A stretch of DNA of 45,670 nt, taken from positions 1 through 45,670 of the forward strand of contig CAJUJO010000010.1 in assembly GCA_910586675.1 (NCBI GenBank), in the 5' to 3' direction. How positions within the stretch are numbered: the stretch's first letter is position 1; each line of letters opens with the position of its first letter. Made by a program: the position numbers and the translations under genes. The notes under the pieces are model-generated. The model was not told the DNA's origin and did not search any database. It was given only the letters and a program-made list of their open reading frames with translations. Of the stretch, positions 24,386-32,004 are shown one piece after another. The stretch is from an uncultured Christensenellaceae bacterium. Its GTDB lineage: Bacteria > Bacillota > Clostridia > Christensenellales > Borkfalkiaceae.

Positions 24386-25847
24386 CGGTTTCCACCTCCT
24401 CTCTCTTAAAGCGGCAGAAGGCGCCCTTATTCTTATTGAAAATCATCGTGATCGCCCAGCAGAAGCGGTTGACGGCGAGCGAGCAAACGCCCGAGAACAC
24501 GGCGCCGATGCCGAGCACGAACGCGAACGTCTGCAATTCCGTAAGCGCGATCGCATAAATAAGGAATGCAAGGAGCGCGACGGCGATATGCAGGTCGAAG
24601 ATATGCCAGAAGCATTTTTTGTAACCCGTCTTTACCGAAGAGGTCATCGTCTTGCCGAGCGCATACTCCTTCCGCGCGTATTCATAGCAAACGATATTGC
24701 TCATGCACAGAAGCACGGACGTCAGCGCAAACGCCGCAACGGTACCCGCGCTCAGATAGAGGAAGGGCACGAACGCCACACACAAAATCATGCAGAGTGC
24801 AAACGACAGGTAAGAATAAATATGCGAAAATCCGAGCAAGCCGTATCTTATGAGGAAGAACGCCGCCATTGCGAGCATTGCTACGCCGATTGCGATATAC
24901 AGGAAGGTAAGCGACATGCCGCCGAAGCCCGATTCGTATATCTTCACTTCGCCGACGCTCATTGCAAGGTCGGTCTGAACGCCGTTGAGCGCTTCGTCGA
25001 TGAGAACGGCTACGGTATCTGCCGAATCCGCAGTATAACTTCCGCTGATGCCGAGCGTGCTCTGGTCGATGGCCTCGGAAACGGTGAGCCCTATCACCTG
25101 ATCGTCCCCTACCTTGAAGAACATGGTGGAAGAGGAGCTGCTCGTCGCCGACGCCGTCGCGCTCTTGATAGCCTCCCTGCCCTTATCGGTGAAATCGATG
25201 ATAACGAACGCGGTATCCTGCGAAACGCGGGAATATGCGCCCTTGACGTATTCTTTGATTGATTCGCTCGGCTTTTTGGGCATGATCGTAGATGCGCTGT
25301 CGAGGTCGGAACCGTACGCAACGGAGAACTCGCCCGAATAGCCGAAGAAGGAAAGCGCCGTGCCGGGATTTTCCGCAAGAGCGGGAAGCGTTACGCGGAC
25401 GGTAAATCCGTCGCTCACCTCCACGCGCGCGCCGGGAATGCATTTGCGCTCGAATCTGCGGGTGATTGCCGAAACGCCGTTTGCAAACGAGGTCTTGAAT
25501 TCCTCGCTCGCTTCCTGCGTATCTTTGCCGAACACCTTTTCCTTTTCCAGATAAATCGCGCCGTTTGCGTAAGACGTATATTTGTCCTCGTATTCCGCGC
25601 GCTTCTCCTCGTCCGGTTCCTTCTTGACGTTGGTTTCGTACTCTTCCGCCGAAATCACGCCCTCGGGATAATAGACCGCGGTATATCCGCCGCCCATGCC
25701 TGCGTCTTTGTCCATAACGCGAATGAAAGAATTATAGGTATGCATGCCGTCCGTTCCGTATGAAAAGGAAACCGTGCTCGCCACGCATAAAACGGCAATT
25801 AATATCGTTATTAAGACCAGACATATTGCCGATTTCGTCTTGTTCAT
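24378..25847 (-). CDS. secD: protein translocase subunit SecD
   Basis: 489 residues. An N-terminal helix (about 8-30) precedes a large extracellular region with the P1-type fold (IPGARVEVSDGFTVRVTLPA; FSVAYGSDLD; AFVIIDFTDKGREAIKSAT). Five to six membrane helices follow from about residue 315. The sequence diverges strongly from proteobacterial SecD and the C-terminal ends are short. GGAGG precedes the ATG and a promoter lies at 25919-25947. Its place next to secF and the scf/yajC genes supports the call. Confidence 0.9.
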   Translation of the reverse strand: MNKTKSAICLVLITILIAVLCVASTVSFSYGTDGMHTYNSFIRVMDKDAGMGGGYTAVYYPEGVISAEEYETNVKKEPDEEKRAEYEDKYTSYANGAIYLEKEKVFGKDTQEASEEFKTSFANGVSAITRRFERKCIPGARVEVSDGFTVRVTLPALAENPGTALSFFGYSGEFSVAYGSDLDSASTIMPKKPSESIKEYVKGAYSRVSQDTAFVIIDFTDKGREAIKSATASATSSSSSTMFFKVGDDQVIGLTVSEAIDQSTLGISGSYTADSADTVAVLIDEALNGVQTDLAMSVGEVKIYESGFGGMSLTFLYIAIGVAMLAMAAFFLIRYGLLGFSHIYSYLSFALCMILCVAFVPFLYLSAGTVAAFALTSVLLCMSNIVCYEYARKEYALGKTMTSSVKTGYKKCFWHIFDLHIAVALLAFLIYAIALTELQTFAFVLGIGAVFSGVCSLAVNRFCWAITMIFNKNKGAFCRFKREEVETDD

Positions 25848-25918
25848 CGCTGCCTCCTGCCGTATCGGAAAAAAATTTTCCGTTAAAATCCTGTACGGAA
25901 AAAATTCCCGCTCTCACC

Positions 25919-25947
25919 ATTATATATAAAACGGGCGCGCCCGTCAA
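25919..25947 (-). promoter_or_regulatory. promoter of secDF overlapping a 14-bp palindrome
   Basis: Minus-strand TTGACG (25942-25947), 17-bp spacer, TATAAT (25919-25924). ACGGGCGCGCCCGT (25931-25944) is a perfect palindrome across the -35 edge and spacer. It may be an operator or the terminator hairpin of scfB. Confidence 0.7.
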
Positions 25948-26062
25948 GCCGAAACGCGCCGCAATTTGAAATTTTTAGCGATTTACGGGCAATTTCCCGC
26001 CCGCTTTTTCTCGCCCCGAACGCCGATTGCACGGAGAAAAGGCAAACTTTCCCCACCTCCGT

Positions 26063-27385
26063 TTAACCTTCGCTTGCCGCCGCTTCGCGGCTTTTGCGCT
26101 CGGCAAGAATATGCATGGCGCATTCCACGCGCTTTTTCATCATCGCGCAGGTCATGGCATAAGGCTCTTCGATGTCGCCGTTATAGTGATAGTTGTTTGC
26201 GCTGCACCCGCCCGAACAGATAAATTTTGCAAAACAGTCGCCGCATTTTTTGCGCGTAAACAGGCAGGAAGAAGCGAATTTGTTTCGGATTTCCGCATTC
26301 AGCTTGCCTTCGTACACGTTACCCATCTTCCATTTCGCATCCCCCGCGAACTGGTGGCAAGGATAAATATCGCCGTTCGGCACGACGGAAAAGTACTCGT
26401 TGCCCGCACCGCACGCGGAAACGCGCTTGCTTAAACACGGCCCGCCCTCCAAATCGACGTTGAAATGGAAGAAATTAAAGCCTTCCCCCCTTTCCTCGCG
26501 CTTTAAGTACTCTTCGCACAGATTCTCGTATTCGCGTTCGATTACGGGAAGATGCTCTTCCCTGATTTCGAGCCCGGGCACTTCGGTTACGACAGGCTCC
26601 ATGGAGATACTGTCGAATCCGTTATCGGCAAGGAACAGAACGTCCTTGGAAAAATCGAGATTCTTCGCCGTGAACGTGCCGCGGACGTAATAGTGCTTGT
26701 CTCCGCGCGAACGGACGAATTTTTTGATTTTATCGATGACGAGATCGAAGCTGCCCTTGCCCGTAACCGTCTTGCGGACGGCGTCGTGCACCTCCCTTCT
26801 TCCGTCGAGCGAGAGGACGACGTTTTCCATTTCGGCATTGAGAAAGGCGATTTTTTCGTCATCGAGCAAAAGCCCGTTTGTCGTCGTCGTAAAAAGAAAT
26901 TTCTTGCCCCGCTTTTCCGCTTCCGCCTTGGCGTATTCCACCGTCTTTTTCACGACCTCGAAATTCATGAGCGGTTCGCCGCCGAAAAAGTCCGTTTCCA
27001 GCACCTTGCGGTTTCCGCTGTTTTCGATGAGAAAATCGATCGCCGCCTTCGCCGTATCGAGGCTCATCATCTCGCGCGCGGAATGATAGGCGCCCTCGTC
27101 GGCAAAACAGTAGCCGCAGCGCAGATTACAGTCGTGGCAGATATGCAGGCAGAGCGCCTTAACTTCGCCACTCTTGACGGGGTAAGCGGTAACCTCCTCT
27201 TTGTACAAAAGCCCCTGTTCTTTGAGCGCTTCCGCTTCGGCGAGGGCGCTTTTCACCTCTTCGTCCGTCAAGCGGGTATAATCGCCGCAAAGCGCCTGCG
27301 CCGTCTTTTCGTCGCATTCGTGAAGGGAGCCGCTCCCCGTATCGTAAATATATCTCTTATCGTGATATGCAAAAACGTGAATCAT
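26063..27385 (-). CDS. scfB: radical SAM/SPASM maturase of the SCIFF ranthipeptide
   Basis: 440 residues. ScfB forms thioether cross-links between cysteines and neighbouring residues of the SCIFF precursor. An N-terminal peptide-recognition domain (about 1-75) precedes the radical SAM cluster CNLRCGYC (Cys 86, 90, 93), the FFGGEPLMNF motif and a Cys-rich C-terminal SPASM-type region (CGAGNEYFSV, YPCHQF, KKCGDCFAKFICSGGC) for auxiliary iron-sulfur clusters. The precursor gene scfA lies 102 bp upstream on the same strand with a hairpin between. The natural function of SCIFF peptides is not settled. Confidence 0.95.
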   Translation of the reverse strand: MIHVFAYHDKRYIYDTGSGSLHECDEKTAQALCGDYTRLTDEEVKSALAEAEALKEQGLLYKEEVTAYPVKSGEVKALCLHICHDCNLRCGYCFADEGAYHSAREMMSLDTAKAAIDFLIENSGNRKVLETDFFGGEPLMNFEVVKKTVEYAKAEAEKRGKKFLFTTTTNGLLLDDEKIAFLNAEMENVVLSLDGRREVHDAVRKTVTGKGSFDLVIDKIKKFVRSRGDKHYYVRGTFTAKNLDFSKDVLFLADNGFDSISMEPVVTEVPGLEIREEHLPVIEREYENLCEEYLKREERGEGFNFFHFNVDLEGGPCLSKRVSACGAGNEYFSVVPNGDIYPCHQFAGDAKWKMGNVYEGKLNAEIRNKFASSCLFTRKKCGDCFAKFICSGGCSANNYHYNGDIEEPYAMTCAMMKKRVECAMHILAERKSREAAASEG

Positions 27386-27444
27386 TATTTCTTCTCTCTT
27401 TCATCGTGCCGCCCGCATGGGAGCAGGCCGGAAAACACCAACAA

Positions 27445-27467
27445 GGAGCAACGGATTCCGCTGCTCC
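27445..27467 (-). terminator. hairpin between scfA and scfB (possible attenuator)
   Basis: Arms GGAGCAGCGG / CCGTTGCTCC with one G-T pair and a short AAT loop. The minus-strand trailer TTGTTGGTGTTTT is only partly T-rich, so partial termination would give more scfA than scfB mRNA. Confidence 0.55.
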
Positions 27468-27487
27468 CTGCTCGGTTTTTTTCGCAA

Positions 27488-27640
27488 TTATTTGCGTTCG
27501 ATTTTCTGCTCTCTCGTTACGCGCTCGCACGATTGGTTCCCGACGGTGCAGCTCGTTTTGCAGGCGGACTGACAGGTGCTTCTGCATTCTCCGCAGCCCG
27601 TAATCTTCTTTTCGGCAGGTTTTGCGATTGTCTTGATCAT
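27488..27640 (-). CDS. scfA: SCIFF ranthipeptide precursor (six cysteines in forty-five)
   Basis: 50 residues. Six cysteines at 16, 19, 23, 27, 31 and 38 in a 23-residue window, with GCGECRSTCQSACKTSC as the core, match the SCIFF family, which is nearly universal in Clostridia. The N-terminal MIKTIAKPAEKKIT serves as the leader recognised by ScfB. GGAG lies 8 nt before the ATG and the gene has its own strong promoter at 27667-27695. It is followed by the maturase gene scfB. Confidence 0.95.
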   Translation of the reverse strand: MIKTIAKPAEKKITGCGECRSTCQSACKTSCTVGNQSCERVTREQKIERK

Positions 27641-27666
27641 AATAAAACTCCGGATGGTTTTTTTCG

Positions 27667-27695
27667 ATTATACAATATTCCGCAAAAAAAGGCAA
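27667..27695 (-). promoter_or_regulatory. promoter of scfA
   Basis: Minus-strand TTGCCT (27690-27695), 17-bp spacer, TATAAT (27667-27672). Begins only 8 bp beyond the stop of the upstream membrane protein gene. Confidence 0.8.
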
Positions 27696-27703
27696 CTGTT
27701 TTT

Positions 27704-28078
27704 TTATTCTTTCCCGATTTTTGCGCCGAGCAATCCTCCCGCGCCGCCGAACGCCGCCCCCGCGAGCAATTCGAGCAGGAACCAAGCCGTTACGTGAAAG
27801 CCGCCGATAAAGCCGAAGATCAGCATCGTGAGGAGCACGGAAAGGATACCCGCCGCCATGCCCTTGAAGAGAGCGCGTTCCCTGCGAACGAACAAAAGGG
27901 AAAAGAGAAACACCCCCGTAAGGCGCAAAAACCAATTGATTGCCGTGATCAACGAATCGGACGGCGAAAACGCGCGCACGAACACGGCGAACAAAGCCGT
28001 CGCCAAAAGACAAAACACCGTGCACAAAACCGCCGCGCGGAGCGTCTGCTTCGCCGCATCCTTCAAAAATCCGCCCAT
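27704..28078 (-). CDS. TIGR04086-type four-helix membrane protein
   Basis: 124 residues with four predicted membrane helices (about 13-35, 43-64, 71-91 and 97-118) and a glycine-rich last helix (GAAFGGAGGLLGAKIG). The size, helix pattern and place directly before scfA match the TIGR04086 (YrzE-like) family, typically found beside SCIFF genes in Clostridia; its function is unknown. The GGAGG ribosome binding site is part of an 11-bp hairpin at 28088-28119, which could limit translation. Confidence 0.78.
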   Translation of the reverse strand: MGGFLKDAAKQTLRAAVLCTVFCLLATALFAVFVRAFSPSDSLITAINWFLRLTGVFLFSLLFVRRERALFKGMAAGILSVLLTMLIFGFIGGFHVTAWFLLELLAGAAFGGAGGLLGAKIGKE

Positions 28079-28087
28079 AAATAAAAC

Positions 28088-28119
28088 CTCCGCATACGCT
28101 TTTTACAACGTATGCGGAG
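28088..28119 (-). promoter_or_regulatory. hairpin sequestering the ribosome binding site of the TIGR04086-type gene
   Basis: Perfect arms CTCCGCATACG / CGTATGCGGAG (28088-28098 and 28109-28119), 10-nt loop. On the minus strand the 3' arm contains GGAGG, the ribosome binding site 9 nt before the ATG. The following GTTTTATTT is also weakly terminator-like. Confidence 0.7.
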
Positions 28120-28142
28120 ACAAGCCCGAATATTCTGTTCTT

Positions 28143-28610
28143 TCAGTTTTCTTTTTCTTCCGCGGGCGCTTCGACGGGTTCTTCCGCAGGTTCTTCCTGT
28201 ACGGGAGCGCTCTCTTCCGCAGAAGCCGAGGGAGCCGGGGCGGGCACTTCCTTCGCCGCCTTCTTTGCCGCTTCCGCCTGTTCGCGCGCGATCTGCGTGG
28301 GACCCTTCGCATCCGTCTGCGCAATCAGTTCTTTATCCATCTTCACATAAGATTTTCCCGACTGTTCGCTGCCCGTTTCGATAATGACAGTATTGTCGTC
28401 GCAGACTTCCACGATCACGCCGCAGATGCCGCCCGCCGTTTTGACCTTGTGTCCGGGGCGGAGCGCCTGCAATTGCTCGGTATATTCCGTCTGGCGCTGT
28501 TTGTTCTTCTTGTTGGAAAATACGAACCACACCACGAGCAAAACGGCAAGCACGCCGACGACGATCCACATGACGACTTGCTGCGTATCAACCAATAAAT
28601 TCGATAACAT
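28143..28610 (-). CDS. yajC: preprotein translocase subunit YajC
   Basis: 155 residues from ATG at 28610 with GGAG upstream (an ATG at 28628 is less likely). YajC is a single-pass membrane protein of the SecDF-YajC complex. One membrane helix spans about 10-32 (VVMWIVVGVLAVLLVVWFVF), followed by the conserved LRPGHKVKTAGGICGVIVEV domain. The C-terminal third is an unusual tail rich in Glu, Ala and Pro (EEPAEEPVEAPAEE), longer than in short YajC proteins of about 90-110 residues. Confidence 0.92.
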   Translation of the reverse strand: MLSNLLVDTQQVVMWIVVGVLAVLLVVWFVFSNKKNKQRQTEYTEQLQALRPGHKVKTAGGICGVIVEVCDDNTVIIETGSEQSGKSYVKMDKELIAQTDAKGPTQIAREQAEAAKKAAKEVPAPAPSASAEESAPVQEEPAEEPVEAPAEEKEN

Positions 28611-28636
28611 AATATTCTCCTTTTTCAATCCCTTTC

Positions 28637-28665
28637 ATGATACTTTTTTTGCCCGCTTTTGGCAA
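28637..28665 (-). promoter_or_regulatory. promoter of yajC
   Basis: Minus-strand TTGCCA (28660-28665), 17-bp spacer, TATCAT (28637-28642). Confidence 0.65.
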
Positions 28666-28696
28666 GCGTTTTTCGGTAATAATTTCCATTTCACAA

Positions 28697-28717
28697 ACTT
28701 TTCATTCGCTGAAAAGT
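28697..28717 (-). terminator. weak hairpin after tgt
   Basis: Arms ACTTTTC / GAAAAGT with a 7-nt loop just past the tgt stop, followed by TTTGTG on the minus strand. A weak terminator at best. Confidence 0.4.
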
Positions 28718-28732
28718 GCGAAAAAGAAAGAT

Positions 28733-29860
28733 TTACGGCGAAACGTTTTCCTGCTGTTTATAAAATTCCCGCGCAAAGTCGCGCACGTAACCGCCGAGAA
28801 TGCTTTCGCGCAAGCCCTTCATCAAATTGTGCAGATAGGTAATATTGTGCAGAGAAAGGAGCATCGCGCCCGCCATTTCGCCCACGTTTATCATGTGGCG
28901 GAGATACGCCTTCGTGTAGTTGCGGCAGCAATAGCAACCGCAATCGGGGTCGAGCGGAGTAAAATCCTCTTTATATTTCCCGTTCCGCACGACGATTTTT
29001 CCGCGCGAGGTGAGCGCCGTGCCGTTGCGCGCCACCCTTGTGGCGAGCACGCAGTCGAACATATCCACGCCGCGAAGCGTTCCCTCGACGAGACAGTCGG
29101 GCGAACCGACGCCCATGAGGTAGCGGGGCACGTCGGTCGGCAGCTTGGGCTGCAAAAAATCGAGCAATTCGTACATGCGCGGCTTCGGCTCGCCCACCGA
29201 AAGCCCGCCGATAGCGATGCCGTGCTTCACGAAGGGCAGGCAACGATTAAGGCTCTCTGCCCGCAGATCCTCGTACATATTGCCCTGCACGATGGGGAAG
29301 AGCGCCTGCGCGGGATTATCGTGCGCCTTATAGCACCGTTCCAGCCAAGCCGAGGTGCGCTCCATCGCCTTTTGCGCCTGTTCGTGCGTGTAGCCGTATT
29401 CCGAGCACTGATCGAACGCCATGATGATGTCCGAACCGAGATTGTGCTGGATCTCCATCGCCTTTTCGGGCGTAAACATGTGATAGCTCCCGTCTACGTG
29501 GGAGGAAAAGCGCACGCCCTCGTCGGTGATATTGTTGAGCGAAGCGAGCGAAAACACCTGAAATCCGCCGCTGTCGGTGAGAATGGGCTTGTCCCAATTC
29601 ATGAATTTATGCAGTCCGCCCGCCTGCGCGATGAGCTCGTCGCCGGGACGCATATAGAGGTGATAGGTGTTGGATAGAATGATTTGAGATCCCGCCTCTT
29701 TCAAGTCGCGCGGAAATACGCCCTTAACGGACGCCTGTGTTCCGACGGGCATATAGACGGGCGTTAAAATATCGCCGTGCGGGGTATGCAGAACGCCCGC
29801 CCGCGCGCCCGTTTCGGGATCTGTCTTTTGCAGTTCAAAGGAAAAATATTCGTTATTCAT
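28733..29860 (-). CDS. tgt: queuine tRNA-ribosyltransferase
   Basis: 375 residues. Tgt swaps guanine 34 of GUN-anticodon tRNAs for preQ1 (bacterial pathway to queuosine). The catalytic Asp region DSGGFQVFSL, the second Asp in VDMFDCVLATRVARNG and the zinc site DPDCGCYCCRNY (about 308-319, plus a downstream His) are all present. It functions with QueA, encoded upstream. The start has no ribosome binding site and lies only 17 nt after a -10 box, and a 363-bp stretch with a gene remnant separates it from queA, where relatives have them nearly adjacent. Confidence 0.96.
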   Translation of the reverse strand: MNNEYFSFELQKTDPETGARAGVLHTPHGDILTPVYMPVGTQASVKGVFPRDLKEAGSQIILSNTYHLYMRPGDELIAQAGGLHKFMNWDKPILTDSGGFQVFSLASLNNITDEGVRFSSHVDGSYHMFTPEKAMEIQHNLGSDIIMAFDQCSEYGYTHEQAQKAMERTSAWLERCYKAHDNPAQALFPIVQGNMYEDLRAESLNRCLPFVKHGIAIGGLSVGEPKPRMYELLDFLQPKLPTDVPRYLMGVGSPDCLVEGTLRGVDMFDCVLATRVARNGTALTSRGKIVVRNGKYKEDFTPLDPDCGCYCCRNYTKAYLRHMINVGEMAGAMLLSLHNITYLHNLMKGLRESILGGYVRDFAREFYKQQENVSP

Positions 29861-29877
29861 AATTCAAAGCAACCGTA

Positions 29878-29906
29878 ATTTTAAGACGGAATCCTTATTT
29901 TCTCAA
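29878..29906 (-). promoter_or_regulatory. promoter of tgt, inside the end of the gene remnant
   Basis: Minus-strand TTGAGA (29901-29906), 17-bp spacer, TAAAAT (29878-29883). The -35 box overlaps the last codons of the remnant at 29895-30223. Confidence 0.6.
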
Positions 29907-30223
29907 ATAATCTGCGACAAATTCGTCCGCATCGGTCTAACGCCGAACGGCGATTCCCGCCGCTTTATATACTTCTTCGTACTTTTGCAGACACGCGTCG
30001 AACAATCTGACGTTGTCCTGTAAGCAGTCGGGATCGTATGCTTCCATAATATTGTAAGTTCCTATGTCGACCTCGGAAGAAAGCTCCGCGAACATATAGT
30101 GCAACCGCACATATTCATGAGAGACGCGAAAACGTTATTCTGCTTTGCCGCTTCCTCGGTCTTGTTTCTCCAATTGGAATACATTTCTTCGTAAGTGCCG
30201 GATGCGACAAAGGATTGCGCCGC
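29895..30223 (-). pseudogene. truncated and broken gene remnant behind queA
   Basis: Minus-strand reading gives coding-like peptides without any intact ORF. Directly after the queA stop, one frame reads SFVASGTYEEMYSNWRNKTE and on to about 30135. A frame change then gives MFAELSSEVDIGTYNIMEAY and YEEVYKAAGIAVRR. After a TAG (29937-29939) the same frame continues with TDADEFVADYLRK to a TAA at 29895. So there is a missing 5' end, one frameshift and one nonsense codon. The family is not recognised. It sits in an otherwise compact operon and now supplies the tgt promoter region. Confidence 0.65.
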
Positions 30224-31255
30224 TTATACAACCATCATTGCGTCGCCGAAAGAGAAGAACCGATACCCCTTTTTTACCGCCGTCTCGTACGCGCTTAAAA
30301 TCTCCTCGCGCGAACACAGTGCGGATACCAGCATTAAAAGCGTACTTTCGGGCAGGTGAAAGTTGGTGATCAGCGCGTCCACGCACTTGAAGCGATAGGG
30401 CGGATAAATAAATATTTCCGTATTCCCGCTGCACGCTTTCAGCATACCGTCGTCGCCCGCGACCGTTTCCAGCGTGCGCACGGAAGTCGTTCCGACGGCG
30501 ACGATCCGCCGCCCCTCCCGCTTGGCGCGGTTGACGGTTTCCGCCGCTTCCTCGCTCACCTCGTAATATTCCGAATGCATTTTATGGTCTAAAATGTTTT
30601 CTTCCTTGACGGGGCGGAAGGTACCGAGCCCCACGTGAAGGAGAACTTCGGCGATTTCCACACCCTTTTCCTTCAAACGTTCCAACAATTCGGGCGTGAA
30701 ATGAAGTCCCGCCGTGGGCGCAGCAGCCGAGCCGTCCTCTTTACAGTACACCGTCTGGTATCGGTCGGGATCCTTTAACTTTTCGTGAATGTACGGCGGG
30801 AGCGGCATACTCCCCGCGCGGGAGAGCACTTCCTCGAACGCGCCGCCGTAAAAAAATTTTACGTGCCGCTCGCCCGATTCGGTGATTCCCGTAACCTCAA
30901 GGGAAAGTTCTTCATTGACCGCAAGGCGCGCGCCGATTTTGCACTTTTTGCCCGGGCGAACGAGCACCTCCCATTCGTCGAGGCAAAGCCGCTTCAACAG
31001 GAGCACTTCCACTCTTCCACCGTTTTCCGTGCGCGCGAACAGCCGCGCGGGCAGAACTTTGGTACGATTGACGACGAGCACGTCGCCCTTTTTAAGGTAA
31101 TCGACGATGTCGCGGAAAATCCTATGCTCTATTGACTTGCTCTTTCTGTCGTAAACGAGCAACCGCGAAGAATCGCGCGGCTCGGCGGGCGTCTGCGCGA
31201 TCAGCGCTTCGGGCAGCTCGTAAAAATAATCGCTTGTTTTCAAACCTGTGTTCAT
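30224..31255 (-). CDS. queA: S-adenosylmethionine:tRNA ribosyltransferase-isomerase QueA
   Basis: 343 residues, full length. QueA converts preQ1 in tRNA to epoxyqueuosine using the ribosyl part of S-adenosylmethionine. The N-terminal segment SDYFYELPEALIAQTPAEPR and the internal TAGLHFTPELLERL and HVGLGTFRPVKEENILDH blocks are diagnostic. The start overlaps the GNAT gene's stop (ATGA), so translation is coupled. It belongs to the ruvC-ruvA-ruvB-queA-tgt run. Confidence 0.96.
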   Translation of the reverse strand: MNTGLKTSDYFYELPEALIAQTPAEPRDSSRLLVYDRKSKSIEHRIFRDIVDYLKKGDVLVVNRTKVLPARLFARTENGGRVEVLLLKRLCLDEWEVLVRPGKKCKIGARLAVNEELSLEVTGITESGERHVKFFYGGAFEEVLSRAGSMPLPPYIHEKLKDPDRYQTVYCKEDGSAAAPTAGLHFTPELLERLKEKGVEIAEVLLHVGLGTFRPVKEENILDHKMHSEYYEVSEEAAETVNRAKREGRRIVAVGTTSVRTLETVAGDDGMLKACSGNTEIFIYPPYRFKCVDALITNFHLPESTLLMLVSALCSREEILSAYETAVKKGYRFFSFGDAMMVV

Positions 31256-32004
31256 ATAAGCTCTCTCTCAAAGCAGGTGAGTTCCGCCCATGCAGGGTAA
31301 AATCCGCACTTCAATGCGTTCCGCACTGATTTTATATTGCTCCATGCGGCACAGTAAAAGGGAATCTTTCCGCGCAGAAAGACTTCGCGCGCAAGGCGGG
31401 AGGTAAGCGCGGCGGCAATCCCCCGCCGTCTGTATGCGGGAAGCACGTCTATTCCAATCTGCCACATGCTTTCGCAATCGGCGGAAGCGCCCGCGAGTCC
31501 GACGATTTGCTCGCCGTCGTACGCTGCCGCGCACAGCGCGTCGTCTTCAGCCCTCTTCCCGCAAAGCGCGTTGCTCCATTGAGGAAGATAGAGCGCGGAA
31601 AAATCCTCTTTTTTGAGAATTTTTACGGGATACGGACAAAAGGGAATTTCTATCTTTTCGCTCTTCGGCAGAAAATATTCCGCCATATTACGGGAACGCG
31701 CGCCGAACGGCGCGAGCGCCGCGTCCAATTCGTGAAGCGCGGGCGTTTCAAAACAGTGTTCGGCTGAAAATTTCCCGCAGTAATCCCGCACGATTTTTTC
31801 GATTTCTCCGTTGCGCACGCTCGCAACGACGTTGTTTCCGTAAGTTACCAGCTGGCAGAAAAAAGGCAAATTCAGATACTTCCGCGCGGCGCTTCGCTTT
31901 TCCGAACGAACAAACACGCTTTCCGTTTTATCGAAGTCCTCGGGCGAACAAGCGCAGTCTATCGCCGATTGCTCCTTCGCTATCCGCAAAATCCGTTCCG
32001 ACAT
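31252..32004 (-). CDS. GNAT-family N-acetyltransferase
   Basis: 250 residues with a GNAT domain in the C-terminal half. The acetyl-CoA-binding loop is visible as RRRGIAA in DVLPAYRRRGIAAALTSRLA (about 190-209), followed by the typical NIKSVRNALKCGFYPA end. The N-terminal 120 residues are less conserved, containing PFFCQLVTYGNN and FETPALHELDAAL. The substrate is unknown. It is inserted between ruvB and queA, starting directly at the ruvB stop and overlapping queA by 4 nt, so it belongs to the operon even though it is not a usual member. Confidence 0.82.
   Translation of the reverse strand: MSERILRIAKEQSAIDCACSPEDFDKTESVFVRSEKRSAARKYLNLPFFCQLVTYGNNVVASVRNGEIEKIVRDYCGKFSAEHCFETPALHELDAALAPFGARSRNMAEYFLPKSEKIEIPFCPYPVKILKKEDFSALYLPQWSNALCGKRAEDDALCAAAYDGEQIVGLAGASADCESMWQIGIDVLPAYRRRGIAAALTSRLAREVFLRGKIPFYCAAWSNIKSVRNALKCGFYPAWAELTCFERELI

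Noticed and set aside
26552..28084. 510-codon plus-strand open frame across scfB, scfA and the TIGR04086-type gene
   Set aside because: Runs antisense through three supported genes and a promoter; no ribosome binding site or motif.
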